Source of the DNA: Nocardioides panacis
Lineage (GTDB): Bacteria > Actinomycetota > Actinomycetes > Propionibacteriales > Nocardioidaceae
Direction: 5' to 3'
Length of the DNA stretch: 64,000 nucleotides
NCBI RefSeq assembly: GCF_019039255.1
Contig: NZ_CP077062.1
Span: forward strand, 434,001-498,000
Shown piece by piece: positions 19,407-29,251 of the stretch (the first letter of the stretch is position 1; every line of letters starts with the position of its first letter). Below the pieces are notes generated by a model. It was not told where the DNA came from, did no database searches, and saw only the letters and a program-made list of their open reading frames with translations. A program made the position numbers and the translations under genes.

Positions 19407-21260
19407 GTGAGCACCACGACCTCCCCCTTCCCGCCGATCGCCGACTACGCGTTCCTGTCGAACTGCCACACCGGTGCCCTGGTCGCGCCCGACGGGTCCG
19501 TCGACTGGATGTGCCTGCCCGCGTTCGACGCACCGAGCGCGTTCGGGAACCTGCTCGACCGGGGAGCCGGATCGTTCCGGTTCGGGCCCTACGGGATCAA
19601 CGTCCCGACCGCCCGCGCCTACGTGCCCGGCACCAACGTGCTGTCGACGACCTGGCACACGCGCGGGGGATGGGTGGTGGTGCACGACGCGCTGACGATG
19701 GGGCCCCGGCAGGGCGAGGACACCGTCACGCCGCACACCCGGCCGCCGGCCGACGACGACGCCGACCACATGCTGGTCCGCACCGTCGAGTGCCTGGACG
19801 GCTCGGTGGAGGTGGAGCTGGTCTGCGAGCCGGCGTTCGACTACGGCCGGGTGCCCGCCACCTGGAGCCAGGTCGACGAGCACGCCGCCGACGCCAGCGG
19901 GGCCGACGGGACCTTCCGCCTAGCCACCGACATGCTCGTCGGGATCGAGGGTCCCTCGGTGCGGGCCCGGCACGTGCTCTCGAAGGGCGACAAGGCGTTC
20001 TGCGCCCTCTCCTGGAACGGCACGGCGGTGCCGGCGGACGCCGAGGACGCCGCCCGGCGGATCGACGCCACCATCCAGTTCTGGCGCGACTGGCTGGACC
20101 GGGCGCGGGTGCCCGACCACCCGCTCCGCACGCACCTCGAGCGGTCCGCACTCACGATCAAGGGCCTCACGTACATGCCGACCGGTGCCACCGTGGCCGC
20201 CTCGACGACCTCGCTGCCCGAGACGCCGCACGGCGAGCGGAACTGGGACTACCGCTACACGTGGATCCGCGACACGACGTTCACGCTGCAGGCGCTGCAC
20301 TACCTCAACCTCGACTGGGAGGCCAACGAGTTCATGCAGTACGTCGCCGACCTCGAGCCGAACCCCGACGGGTCCCTGCAGATCATGTACGGGATCGACG
20401 GCCGCCGCGACCTCACCGAGTCGACCCGGGACGACCTGTCGGGCTACGAGGGGGCCCGGCCCGTGCGGGTCGGCAACGGCGCCTTCGACCAGCGGCAGAA
20501 CGACGTGTTCGGAGCCGTCCTGGACTCGATCCTGCTGCACACCAACCGGAGCCGGCACCTGCCGAGACGGCTCTGGCCGCTCGTGAAGTCCCAGGCGGAA
20601 TGTGCCATCGAGGCGTGGCAGAAGCCCGACCAGGGCATCTGGGAGGCCCGGGGCGAGCCCCGGCACTACGTCTCCTCGAAGCTGATGGGCTGGGTCGCCC
20701 TCGACCGGGCCGCCAAGCTCGCCGAGATCCGCGACGACGAGAAGCTCGCCGCCTCGTGGCGGGCCACGGCGGAGCAGATCCGCGCGGACATCCTCGAGCA
20801 CGGGGTGAGCGACCGCGGGGTGCTGCGCCAGCACTACGACACCGACGCGCTGGACGCCTCGACCCTGCTGGCGGCGCTGTTCGGGTTCCTGCCACCCGAC
20901 GACGAGCGGCTGCGCAAGACCGTCGACGCGATCGAGGAGGAGCTCACCGAGAACGGCTTCGTGCTGAGGTACAAGACCGACGAGACCGACGACGGCCTGT
21001 CGGGCAAGGAGGGGACGTTCCTGATCTGCTCGTTCTGGCTGGTCTCGGCGCTGGCCGTCGTCGGCGAGCGGGACCGGGCCGAGAGCCTGATGGAGCGGCT
21101 GGTCCGGATCACCTCCCCGCTGGGCCTGTACGCCGAGGAGTTCGAGGTCGACCGGGCCCGGCACCTCGGGAACTTCCCGCAGGCGTTCTCCCACCTGGCG
21201 CTGATCCAGGCGGCCGGCCGGATCATCCTGGCCGACTTCCGGGAGGAGCTGTCGCTGTGA
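19407..21260 (+). CDS. Glycoside hydrolase family 15 protein (trehalase/glucoamylase-like)
   Basis: 617 residues from GTG 19407, with GAAGGAG 8 bases upstream. The opening IADYAFLSNCHTGALV followed by DGSVDWMCLPAFDAPSAFG is the hallmark of actinobacterial GH15 proteins, some of which are trehalases. An N-terminal beta-sandwich (to about 230) precedes an (alpha/alpha)6 barrel with GERNWDYRYTWIRDTTFTL and later LYAEEFEVDRARHLGNFPQA, where the two catalytic acids are expected. No signal peptide is seen, so it probably hydrolyses cytoplasmic trehalose or alpha-glucan. Its stop overlaps the start of the NDH-2 gene, an unusual but tight link. Confidence 0.9.
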   Translation: MSTTTSPFPPIADYAFLSNCHTGALVAPDGSVDWMCLPAFDAPSAFGNLLDRGAGSFRFGPYGINVPTARAYVPGTNVLSTTWHTRGGWVVVHDALTMGPRQGEDTVTPHTRPPADDDADHMLVRTVECLDGSVEVELVCEPAFDYGRVPATWSQVDEHAADASGADGTFRLATDMLVGIEGPSVRARHVLSKGDKAFCALSWNGTAVPADAEDAARRIDATIQFWRDWLDRARVPDHPLRTHLERSALTIKGLTYMPTGATVAASTTSLPETPHGERNWDYRYTWIRDTTFTLQALHYLNLDWEANEFMQYVADLEPNPDGSLQIMYGIDGRRDLTESTRDDLSGYEGARPVRVGNGAFDQRQNDVFGAVLDSILLHTNRSRHLPRRLWPLVKSQAECAIEAWQKPDQGIWEARGEPRHYVSSKLMGWVALDRAAKLAEIRDDEKLAASWRATAEQIRADILEHGVSDRGVLRQHYDTDALDASTLLAALFGFLPPDDERLRKTVDAIEEELTENGFVLRYKTDETDDGLSGKEGTFLICSFWLVSALAVVGERDRAESLMERLVRITSPLGLYAEEFEVDRARHLGNFPQAFSHLALIQAAGRIILADFREELSL

Positions 21261-22606
21261 CCGGGCAGCCGGACGGCGCCCCGTGCGTCGTCGTCCTGGG
21301 CGGCGGCCTGGCGGGGGTCGCGTGCGCGCACCGGCTCGGTGACGAGGGGATCCCGGTGACCCTGGTCGACCGGCACGACTACCACCAGTTCCAGCCGCTG
21401 CTCTACCAGGTGGCGACCTCGCAGCTCCCGGCCGAGGACGTCGCACGCCCGCACCGGACGATCTTCCGCGAGCACCCCACCGTCGAGGTCCGCACCGCGG
21501 AGGTCACGGAGGTCGACGTGGAGGCTCGGAGCCTGACCCTCGCCGGGGGCGACGTCGTGGACGGCTCGCACCTCGTGATCGCGGCCGGCGGGCGGGCGGA
21601 GTACTTCGGCGTGCCAGGTGCCGCCGAGCACGCCTTCCCGCTCTACTCGGTCGCCGACGCCGAGCGGCTGCGGCTGCACTTCCGGGAGCTCTTCGTGTCC
21701 GCGGGCAAGGACGAGCAGGCGCTCGCCGACGCGCTCGACGTCGTCGTCGTGGGCGGCGGCCCGACCGGCGTCGAGGTGGCCGGCGCGTTCGCCGAGCTCA
21801 CCCACGCCCTGGCGGCGCTGGGCGACATCCCCCGGCCGGGACGGATCATCCTGGTGGACCGGGGAACGGCGTTGCTCGGGGCGTTCTCCGAGAAGTCCCA
21901 CAGGTACGCACAGGAACGGCTCACCAAGGAGGGCGCCGAGATCCGGCTGGGCACCGGTGTCGCCGCCGTGCACCCCGACCGGGTCGAGCTCGACGACGGC
22001 TCGGTCATCCCCACCCGGACGGTGATCTGGGGCGGCGGCGAGTCGGCGGCCCCGATCGCGGCCGCGGCCGGGCTGCCCACCGGACGGGGTGGCCGGATCG
22101 ACGTACGGGCCGACCTCACGGTGGACGACGACCACCCGCACGTGTACGCCGTGGGCGACGTCGCGAACATCCCGTCGAAGAAGAGCGGCCGGCCCCTGCC
22201 GCAGCTCGGCTCGGTCGCCCAGCAGTCCGGCCGATGGGTGGGGGACAACATCCTGCGCGAGCTCGACGGGAAGCCGGCGCATCCGTTCGAGTACAAGGAC
22301 AAGGGCATCATGGCGATGATCGGCCGCAACGCGGCCGTCGCCGAGGTCGGGAAGTACCGGCACCAGGTCGAGGGCCCGGTCGCCTTCGCCGCGTGGCTGG
22401 GCGTGCACGCGATGCTGCTCAGCGGCGCCCACAGCAAGACGGACGCGTTCCTCGCCTGGGCCTGGGAGTACTTCGACCGCGACCACGCCGCGGTCGTCGA
22501 GAGCTCGACGACGCCGCAGCGGATCGCCTGGGGGGACGACGCGGCGGACGAGCCCCACATCTCCGTCGAGCGCGAACCTCGGAGCGTCGACGTCGGCCAT
22601 CCCTGA
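21257..22606 (+). CDS. ndh: Type II NADH dehydrogenase-like FAD oxidoreductase
   Basis: 449 residues from GTG 21257, overlapping the GH15 stop by four bases. Two dinucleotide folds: FAD at VVVLGGGLAGVACAHRL and NADH at DVVVVGGGPTGVEVAGAF (about 155-175). YAVGDVANIP closes the FAD domain, and a C-terminal amphipathic part (about 370-420) would dock to the membrane. It resembles non-proton-pumping NDH-2, which passes electrons from NADH to quinone. In this neighbourhood quinol could be used by the cytochrome bd oxidase encoded 2 kb upstream. Confidence 0.85.
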   Translation: MTGQPDGAPCVVVLGGGLAGVACAHRLGDEGIPVTLVDRHDYHQFQPLLYQVATSQLPAEDVARPHRTIFREHPTVEVRTAEVTEVDVEARSLTLAGGDVVDGSHLVIAAGGRAEYFGVPGAAEHAFPLYSVADAERLRLHFRELFVSAGKDEQALADALDVVVVGGGPTGVEVAGAFAELTHALAALGDIPRPGRIILVDRGTALLGAFSEKSHRYAQERLTKEGAEIRLGTGVAAVHPDRVELDDGSVIPTRTVIWGGGESAAPIAAAAGLPTGRGGRIDVRADLTVDDDHPHVYAVGDVANIPSKKSGRPLPQLGSVAQQSGRWVGDNILRELDGKPAHPFEYKDKGIMAMIGRNAAVAEVGKYRHQVEGPVAFAAWLGVHAMLLSGAHSKTDAFLAWAWEYFDRDHAAVVESSTTPQRIAWGDDAADEPHISVEREPRSVDVGHP

Positions 22607-22617
22607 GGAGGCAAGGC

Positions 22618-24173
22618 ATGTCAGACCACTACGACGTGATCATCGTGGGATCCGGTGCCGGCGGCGGCACCCTCGCGCACCGGCTGGCACCGTCCGGCAA
22701 GCGCGTGCTGGTCCTGGAGCGGGGCGACTGGCTCCCCCCGGGAGATCGAGAACTGGGACGCCCAGGCGGTCTTCGTCGACAACCGCTACGTGTCGCCCGA
22801 CACCTGGTTCGACGGCCACGGGCACGCGTTCCAGCCGCAGGTGCACTACTTCGATCGGCGGCGCCACGAAGTTCTACGGCGCCGCGCTGTACCGGCTGCG
22901 GGAGCGTGACTTCGGCGAGCTCAAGCACCACGGCGGCATCTCGCCGGCGTGGCCGCTCGGCTACGACGTGATGGAGCCCTACTACACGGCGGCCGAGAAC
23001 CTCTACCAGGTGCACGGCGCTCGCGGCGTGGACCCGACCGAGCCGCCGGCCTCGGCGCCGTACCCGTTCCCGCCGGTGTCGCACGAGCCTCGGATCCAGC
23101 GGCTCTTCGACGACATGGCCGACGTCGGCCTGCACCCGTTCCACTCGCCGTCGGGCGTGATGCTCGACGAGGTGCGCCCCGAGCGCAGCGCCTGCATCCG
23201 GTGCGCGACGTGCGACGGCTTCCCCTGCCTGGTCCACGCGAAGGCCGACGCGGACGTGGTCGCGGTGCGGCCGGCGCTGGAGCACGACAACGTCACCCTG
23301 CTCCGCACCGCCCGGGTGCGCCGCCTGGAGACCGACGCCAGCGGCCGCACGGTGTCAGCCGTGCTCGCCGAGGTGGCGGGGGGAGGAGCAGCGGTTCAGC
23401 GCCGACGTCGTCGTGCTCTCTGCCGGTGCGGTGAACTCGGCGGTGATCCTGCTCGCCAGCGCCAACGACCGGCACCCGCGGGGGTTGGCCAACGGCTCGG
23501 ACCAGGTCGGTCGCAACTACGTGTTCCACAACAGCCGCGCGTTCCTGGCGGTGTCCAGGGAGAAGAACGACCCCGGTTCCAGAAGACCCTGGGCCTCAAC
23601 GACTACTACTTCTGGGACCCCGACTTCGACTACCCGATGGGCAACCTGCAGATGGTCGGGAAGTCGTCGGCGCCGATGTACAAGGGCGAGAAGCCGGTCG
23701 AGGCGGGCCTGGCGCCGCTGTTCGCGCTCCGCGACGTCGCCGAGCACGCGGTCGACTTCTGGCTGTCGGTGGAGGACATCCCGGAGCCGGACAACCGGGT
23801 CACGCTGGACGCCGACGGGCGGGTCGTGCTCGCCTGCACGCCGAACAACCAGGAACCGATGGACCAGCTCTACCACCGGACCAAGAAGCACCTGGGCCGG
23901 CTGGGCATGCACCCGCACCACCTGGTGCCGCGCAACGTCTACATGAAGAACGACGTGCCGGTGGCCGGCTGCGCCCACCAGGCCGGGACCGTGCGGTTCG
24001 GGACCGACCCGGCTACCTCGGTGCTGGACGTGAGCTGCAAGGCGCACGAGGTCGACAACCTCTACGTGGTCGACACCGGCTTCTTCCCGAGCATCGGCGC
24101 GGTGAACCCGGCCCTCACCGCGATCGCCAACGCACTGCGCGTCGGGGACCACCTGCTCGAGCGGTTGGCCTGA
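22618..24173 (+). pseudogene. GMC family oxidoreductase, four frame shifts (likely sequence errors)
   Basis: Net correction gives about 517 residues. FAD site DVIIVGSGAGGGTLAHRLA at the start; VHYF, GGATKFYGAALYRLRERDFG and the C-terminal TGFFPSIGAVNPALTAIANA follow. The intact pieces are joined by an extra C at 22734-22739, an extra base at 22853-22854, an extra G at 23378-23383 and a missing C at 23571-23574. Conserved sequence resumes directly at every junction. It probably oxidises an alcohol or sugar with transfer to a respiratory carrier; a Cys-rich spot (CIRCATCDGFPC, about 180-195) is typical of one bacterial subgroup. It starts 11 bases after the NDH-2 gene behind GAGGAGG. If the shifts were real the gene would be dead. 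Confidence 0.82.
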
Positions 24174-24179
24174 CGGCTC

Positions 24180-25586
24180 TCAGCCCGGGAGCCAGGGAGT
24201 CCGCCAGCCTCCGAACCCGTCGACCAGCCGGGCGGCTCCCGGCGGACCCCAGGTCCCGGGCTGGTAGCTCTCCACCGGTGGGGGCGCGTCCAGCAACGGC
24301 TGCATCACCCGCCAGGTCTCCTCGACGCTGTCCTGCCGCGAGAACCGCGTGCTCTGGCCGTTCATGGCGGCGTGCAGCAGCACCTCGTACGGCGTCGGTC
24401 CCTCGCCGCCCTCCGACGCGAACTCCATGTCGAGCTCGATCGGCGCGATCCGGGCCAGGTCCGCGCGGTGCGCGTCCACCTGGATCCGGACGCCGGTGGT
24501 GGGGTCGAGCCGGACCACGATCTGGTTGGGCTCCGCGTGTCCGGCCAGCCCGAACCCCAGCTTCGGCGGGCGCTTGAACACCAGCCGGAGCTCGGTCTGC
24601 GTGGCGGGGAGCCGCTTCCCGGTGCGGATGAAGAACGGCACGCCCGCCCAGCGCCAGTTCTCGATCTCCAGCCGCAGGGCGGCGTAGGTCTCGGTGGTCG
24701 ATCCCTCGGCCACGCCGGGGATGGCGCGGTACCCGTCGTACTGACCGCGGACGTAGTGGGCGGGGTCGGCCTCGACGACCGCGCGGAACAGCGCGACCTG
24801 GGCCTCCTTGAGCGTGGCCGGGTCGCCGCGCGAGGGGGGCTCCATCGCGGCGGCCGCGACCACCTGCATCAGGTGGTTCACGACGACGTCGCGCAGCGCG
24901 CCGACCGGGTCGTAGAAGTGGCCGCGGTCCTCGACCCCGAAGTCCTCGGCCATCGTGATCTGCACGCACTCGAGGTAGTTGCGGCTCCACAACGGCTCGA
25001 GGATGGCGTTCGCGAACCTGAGGTGCAGGATCTCCTCCAGTCCCATCTTCCCGAGGTAGTGGTCGATCCGGAAGAGCTGCGACTCGTGGATGTACTGGTG
25101 GAGCTCGTCGGCGAGCTGCCGGGCGGACTCCCGGTCGTGCCCGAACGGCTTCTCGACCACGACGGTGGCCGCCGCCGTCAGGCCGGCCCCGGACAGCCCC
25201 TTGACCACGCGTCCGAACAGGAACGGCGGGATCTCGAGGTAGAAGACCGGCGCCTTCGCGTCCGTGATCGCGGCGCCCAGCCGCTCGTACGTCGCGGGGT
25301 CGGTGAAGTCGCCACCGACGTACGACAGCCGCTCGGCGAACCGGTCGAAGACGACCTTGTCGAGGATCTCGCCGGTCTGCTCGATCGACGTCCTGGCCCG
25401 CTCGACGAGCTGGTCACGGGTCCAGTCGTCCGCCGCCACCCCGACGATCGGGCAGCTCAGCAGCCCGCGTTTCTCCAAGCGGTACAGGGATCGGAAGGTC
25501 ATCACCCGCGCGAGGTCGCCCGTGATGCCGAACACCACGAGCACGTCCGCGGGTCGCGTCGCGCGGCCGGTGGCTGTCGCTGTCAT
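24180..25586 (-). CDS. zwf: Glucose-6-phosphate 1-dehydrogenase
   Basis: 468 residues from ATG 25586, preceded by GGAGGG; an in-frame GTG three codons upstream is less likely. The NADP site is VVFGITGDLARVMTFRSLY, the substrate signature RIDHYLGKMG lies near 175, and VVEKPFGHD and FFIRTGKRLP are conserved. The usual Glu after GK in the signature is Met here (GKM instead of GKE). It catalyses the first oxidative step of the pentose phosphate pathway, making NADPH. It converges on the GMC gene with only six bases between, so the two share whatever terminator exists. No gnd, tal or opcA is nearby, so this may be a second copy. Confidence 0.93.
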   Translation of the reverse strand: MTATATGRATRPADVLVVFGITGDLARVMTFRSLYRLEKRGLLSCPIVGVAADDWTRDQLVERARTSIEQTGEILDKVVFDRFAERLSYVGGDFTDPATYERLGAAITDAKAPVFYLEIPPFLFGRVVKGLSGAGLTAAATVVVEKPFGHDRESARQLADELHQYIHESQLFRIDHYLGKMGLEEILHLRFANAILEPLWSRNYLECVQITMAEDFGVEDRGHFYDPVGALRDVVVNHLMQVVAAAAMEPPSRGDPATLKEAQVALFRAVVEADPAHYVRGQYDGYRAIPGVAEGSTTETYAALRLEIENWRWAGVPFFIRTGKRLPATQTELRLVFKRPPKLGFGLAGHAEPNQIVVRLDPTTGVRIQVDAHRADLARIAPIELDMEFASEGGEGPTPYEVLLHAAMNGQSTRFSRQDSVEETWRVMQPLLDAPPPVESYQPGTWGPPGAARLVDGFGGWRTPWLPG

Positions 25587-25667
25587 GCCCTCCACCGTGC
25601 CCGGGCAGCCACGCCGATTGCCTCGCCCGGGGTGGATGATTCGCCGGGTCGGCGACGCCTCGGGCGG

Positions 25668-26018
25668 TCAGAGGTCGACGGCGCGCGGATGCCGCGGCTC
25701 GTACATCCCGACCTCGCCGCCCCCGGGCAGGCGGAAGCGGGTGAGCCGTCCCCACCGCTCCTCGGAGACGTCCTGGGTGAACTCGACGCCTTTGGCGCGA
25801 AGGTCCCGCATCGTCGACTCGACGTCGTCGCACATGAGGTACAGCTCGTGCCCGGACGGGCCGTCGGAGGGATGCACGGCGAGCTCCGCGGGAGGCAGCT
25901 CGAAGATCAGCCACCCACCGCCGGCGTCCAGGTGAGGCAGCTCCAGGACCTCGGCGAAGAAGGCCCGGTCCGCCTCCGGATCGCGACTGGACACGATGAC
26001 ATGGCTGCCGATGATCAT
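25668..26018 (-). CDS. VOC (glyoxalase/bleomycin-resistance fold) protein
   Basis: 116 residues, ATG 26018. The beta-alpha-beta-beta-beta pattern of a single VOC module is visible: MIIGSHVIVSSRDPEADRAF, ELAVHPSDGPSGHELYLMC, RFRLPGGGEVGMYEP. Potential metal ligands are His6, His near 58 and Glu near 107. Proteins of this size act as lyases, dioxygenases or drug-binding proteins; nothing in the context decides. It stands alone, divergent from the next gene. Confidence 0.85.
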   Translation of the reverse strand: MIIGSHVIVSSRDPEADRAFFAEVLELPHLDAGGGWLIFELPPAELAVHPSDGPSGHELYLMCDDVESTMRDLRAKGVEFTQDVSEERWGRLTRFRLPGGGEVGMYEPRHPRAVDL

Positions 26019-26084
26019 CTGTCGAGGCTACGCGGCAGGGCGGGAAGCCTCGACCGTTGGTGCCGGCGCGGGGAGACTGGCCCC

Positions 26085-26507
26085 ATGAGCTTCGACGTCG
26101 ACGCGATGATGCGGCTGTGGTCCGAACCGCTGCCCGACTCCGACGAGGAGGCCGCGGCTGCCTTCCGCGCGCTCTACACCGACCCCGTGGTCGTCAACGG
26201 CGCGGCGCTGGGGGTCGCCGACCTCGTCGCCCGTGCGCGGGCCGTTCAGCGGACGTTCGAACGTCGCGACGACGAGGTCCTGGAGGTGGTCCGGGACGCC
26301 GACCGGGTCGCGGTGGCGTTCCGCATGTCCGGACGGCAGGTCGGTCCTCTCGCCACCACGCTGGGGCCGCTGCCGCCCTCGGGGGAGCACGTCGAGCTGC
26401 GGGTGATCGACATCCTCACCCTGACCGACGAGCGGGTGAGCACGATCTGGATGGTGGCCGACGAGCTCGGGACCCTGGTCGCCGCGGATGCCGTCGCCTG
26501 GAAGTAG
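26085..26507 (+). CDS. SnoaL/NTF2-like small protein
   Basis: 140 residues from ATG 26085. An alpha+beta cone fold of the SnoaL polyketide-cyclase-like type is suggested by AFRALYTDPVVVNG, ADLVARARAVQRTF and the strand DRVAVAFRMSGRQVG. Such proteins are cyclases, isomerases or ligand carriers. Function unknown. The start is 66 bases from the divergent VOC gene, so they may share a promoter region. Confidence 0.75.
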   Translation: MSFDVDAMMRLWSEPLPDSDEEAAAAFRALYTDPVVVNGAALGVADLVARARAVQRTFERRDDEVLEVVRDADRVAVAFRMSGRQVGPLATTLGPLPPSGEHVELRVIDILTLTDERVSTIWMVADELGTLVAADAVAWK

Positions 26508-26584
26508 CGGGTCGGTGGCGCGCGACCGTCGAGGGCGCCCGAGGAGCCGGACGGGTGTCGGAGGCGGAACCTAGGATCCCGGCC

Positions 26585-27559
26585 ATGGACGTCCTCGACT
26601 GGCTTCTCGACGGTGACCCGGCTATCCGCTGGCAGGTGCTGCGCGACCTCGTCGACGCGCCGGCCGACCAGGTCGCCGCCGAGCGCGCCCGGGTCGAGAC
26701 CGAGGGGTGGGGGGCCCGGTTGCTCGCCCTGCGCGACCGCGACGGTCAGTGGGACGGCGGCGCGTGCTTCCCGGGGCGCATCGCCGACGACTGGCGGGCC
26801 GGCATCGAGCACGACTTCTCCGACAGCCAGCCGTGGACCTCGACGCTGCCCACGCTGGTGCTGCTGCGCGACCTCGGCCTGGAGCCCTCGAGCCCGGCGG
26901 CACGCACGACGACCGCCCTGGTGGTGGCGAACTGCCGGTGGGAGCACGACGGCCAGGCGTTCTTCGACGGCGAGGTCGACGCGTGCATCAACGGCCGCAC
27001 GCTGTCGGTCGGCGCCTGCTTCGGTGCCGACGTCGACGCCCTGGCCGCGCGACTCCTCGCCGACCAGCTCGACGACGGCGGCTGGAACTGCTGGACCGAG
27101 CACGGCGCCACCGTGTCGTCGTTCGACTCCACGATCAACGTGCTCGAAGGCCTGCTGGAGTACGAGCTCTCCGGCGGGACCGTGGCCGTGTCGGCCGCCC
27201 GGCGCCGCGGTGAGGAGTACCTCCTCGAGCGGCAGCTGTTCCGGCGCAGGAGCACCGGCGAGGTCCCTGCCCCGCGCTGGCTCCAGCTGTCCTGGCCGCC
27301 GCGCTGGCACTACGACGTGCTGCGCGCCCTGGACCACCTGCGTCGCACCGGCGCACCCCCGGACCCGCGGGTCGCGGAGGCCGTGCAGGTGGTGCGGGAC
27401 AAGCGCCGCCCCGACGGCACCTGGGCGCTGGAGAACACCCACCCGGGGGAGACGTGGTTCGAGCTCGAGGACGGCGACGGACGACCGAGCAGGTGGAACA
27501 CGCTGCGGGCCATGCGCGTCCTGGATTGGTACGACCAACGGTTGTCGGTTCGAGCGTAA
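26585..27559 (+). CDS. Terpenoid-cyclase-like (alpha/alpha toroid) protein of unknown function
   Basis: 324 residues from ATG 26585. Repeated helical units with Gly-Gly-Trp or similar turns (DRDGQWDGG, LDDGGWNCW, RRPDGTWALENT) are the QW-like pattern of squalene-cyclase/prenyltransferase toroid folds. The DXDD motif of squalene-hopene cyclases is absent, so cyclase activity is doubtful. Two cysteines (CINGR, CFGAD) lie mid-protein. It is a soluble protein with no signal peptide. A second toroid protein is encoded at 52361-53215. Confidence 0.75.
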   Translation: MDVLDWLLDGDPAIRWQVLRDLVDAPADQVAAERARVETEGWGARLLALRDRDGQWDGGACFPGRIADDWRAGIEHDFSDSQPWTSTLPTLVLLRDLGLEPSSPAARTTTALVVANCRWEHDGQAFFDGEVDACINGRTLSVGACFGADVDALAARLLADQLDDGGWNCWTEHGATVSSFDSTINVLEGLLEYELSGGTVAVSAARRRGEEYLLERQLFRRRSTGEVPAPRWLQLSWPPRWHYDVLRALDHLRRTGAPPDPRVAEAVQVVRDKRRPDGTWALENTHPGETWFELEDGDGRPSRWNTLRAMRVLDWYDQRLSVRA

Positions 27560-27592
27560 AGTCGGTGCCGAGCCGTGCTGAAGGAGGGCCCC

Positions 27593-29134
27593 ATGTCTTC
27601 GACGAGGCAGACCGACCTGCCCGACCACATCGATGCCGCTGTCCTGAAGATCGCGGGCGTGGTGGTGCTGGGCGCGATCATGTCGATCCTGGACATCACC
27701 GTCGTCAACGTCGCCCTGCCCACCTTCCAGACGGTGTTCGGCACCACGGGCCATCCGATCGCGTACTCCACGGTCGCCTGGTCCGTGACGGCCTACACGC
27801 TCGCCCTGGCCACGGTGATCCCGCTGACCGGCTGGGCGGCCGACCGGTTCGGCACCAAGCGGCTGTACATGACCGCCATCGCGCTGTTCGTCAGCGGCTC
27901 CGTGCTCTGCGCGACCGCGTGGAGCATCGGCGCCCTGATCGGCTTCCGGGTCCTGCAGGGGCTTGGTGGCGGCATGCTGATGCCGCTCGGCATGACGATC
28001 ATGACCCGGGCGGCGGGACCGCACCGGATGGGTCGGCTGATGGCGATCCTCGGTGTCCCGATGCTGCTCGGCCCGATCCTCGGCCCGATCATCGGCGGCT
28101 GGCTGATCCAGGTCGCGAGCTGGCACTGGATCTTCCTGATCAACGCGCCGATCGGCCTGGTCGCGATCGTCTACGCCTGGCGGGTGCTGCCCCGTGACAC
28201 CCCCGAGCCCTCGGAGTCCTTCGACTTCCTCGGCATGCTGCTGATGTCGCCCGGCCTGGCGCTGTTCCTGTTCGGGGTCTCCTCGATCCCCTCCGAGGGC
28301 ACGGCGACCGCCCCGCGGGTCTGGGTGTCGATGCTCGTCGGCGCGACGCTGATGGTGCTCTTCGTCGTGCACTCGTTCCGCCCGGAGCACCCGCTGCTGG
28401 ACCTGCGGCTGTTCCGGAACCGCAACCTCACGGTCTCGATCATCACCATGTTCCTGTTCGCCGCGGCCTTCTTCGGCGGGCTTCTGCTGGTGCCGACGTA
28501 CTTCCAAGAAGTCCGGGGGGAGTCGACGCTGCAGGCCGGCCTGCTCGTCGCACCCCAGGGCATCGGCGCGATGATCACGATGCCGATCGCCGGGTCCCAG
28601 GTGGACAAGCACCCGATCGGCCGGATCGTCCCGTTCGGCCTGCTGTTCATCCTGATCGGGATGTTCGGGCTGACCCAGCTCACCGCCACCACGCCGTACC
28701 CGGTGATCATCACCGAGCTGTTCGTGATGGGGCTCGGGATGGGCGCGACGATGATGCCGCTGTTCACGTCGGCCCTGAAGACCCTCCGGGCGCACGAGGT
28801 CGCCCGCGGCTCGACCCTGCTGAACATCACCCAGCAGATCGCCAGCTCGGTCGGGGTCGCGATCATGTCCGTGCTGCTCACCAACCACCTCCAGGCCTCC
28901 AAGCTCGCCGGCCCCGCGATGGCGTCGCTGCACCTGCCGGCGCTGGCCGAGAAGATCCCCGCGGCCGCGATCGCGCAGGGGCTCGAGGACGCGGCCCACG
29001 CGTTCGCCGAGACCTACTGGGTGGCGTGGGGGATGGTGCTGCTGACGGTGGTGCCGGCGTTGTTCCTGCCCCGCAAGCGCGAGGAGGCGCACCTGCTCGA
29101 CGACGAGGGCGTCCCGCCGGTCATCGTGCAGTGA
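27593..29134 (+). CDS. DHA2 family MFS multidrug exporter (EmrB/QacA type)
   Basis: 513 residues from ATG 27593, with AAGGAGG 8 bases upstream. About 14 hydrophobic helices. The DHA2 hallmarks are ILDITVVNVALPTF in helix 1, the loop GWAADRFGTKRLY (motif A) and LGPILGPIIGGWLI in helix 5 (antiporter motif C). It would export drugs or metabolites in exchange for protons. No regulator adjoins it, and no accessory EmrA-type gene is present. Confidence 0.93.
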   Translation: MSSTRQTDLPDHIDAAVLKIAGVVVLGAIMSILDITVVNVALPTFQTVFGTTGHPIAYSTVAWSVTAYTLALATVIPLTGWAADRFGTKRLYMTAIALFVSGSVLCATAWSIGALIGFRVLQGLGGGMLMPLGMTIMTRAAGPHRMGRLMAILGVPMLLGPILGPIIGGWLIQVASWHWIFLINAPIGLVAIVYAWRVLPRDTPEPSESFDFLGMLLMSPGLALFLFGVSSIPSEGTATAPRVWVSMLVGATLMVLFVVHSFRPEHPLLDLRLFRNRNLTVSIITMFLFAAAFFGGLLLVPTYFQEVRGESTLQAGLLVAPQGIGAMITMPIAGSQVDKHPIGRIVPFGLLFILIGMFGLTQLTATTPYPVIITELFVMGLGMGATMMPLFTSALKTLRAHEVARGSTLLNITQQIASSVGVAIMSVLLTNHLQASKLAGPAMASLHLPALAEKIPAAAIAQGLEDAAHAFAETYWVAWGMVLLTVVPALFLPRKREEAHLLDDEGVPPVIVQ

Positions 29135-29251
29135 CCGGGTCACGGGTCCTCCGGACGGGCCAGGGGGTGGGGGCCCGAGAGGTCCTTGCCTGAGCGGGCG
29201 GACGGGGCGACAGTGGGAGCAGTGGTCCACCTCGTCGTCGAGGAGGTTGTC

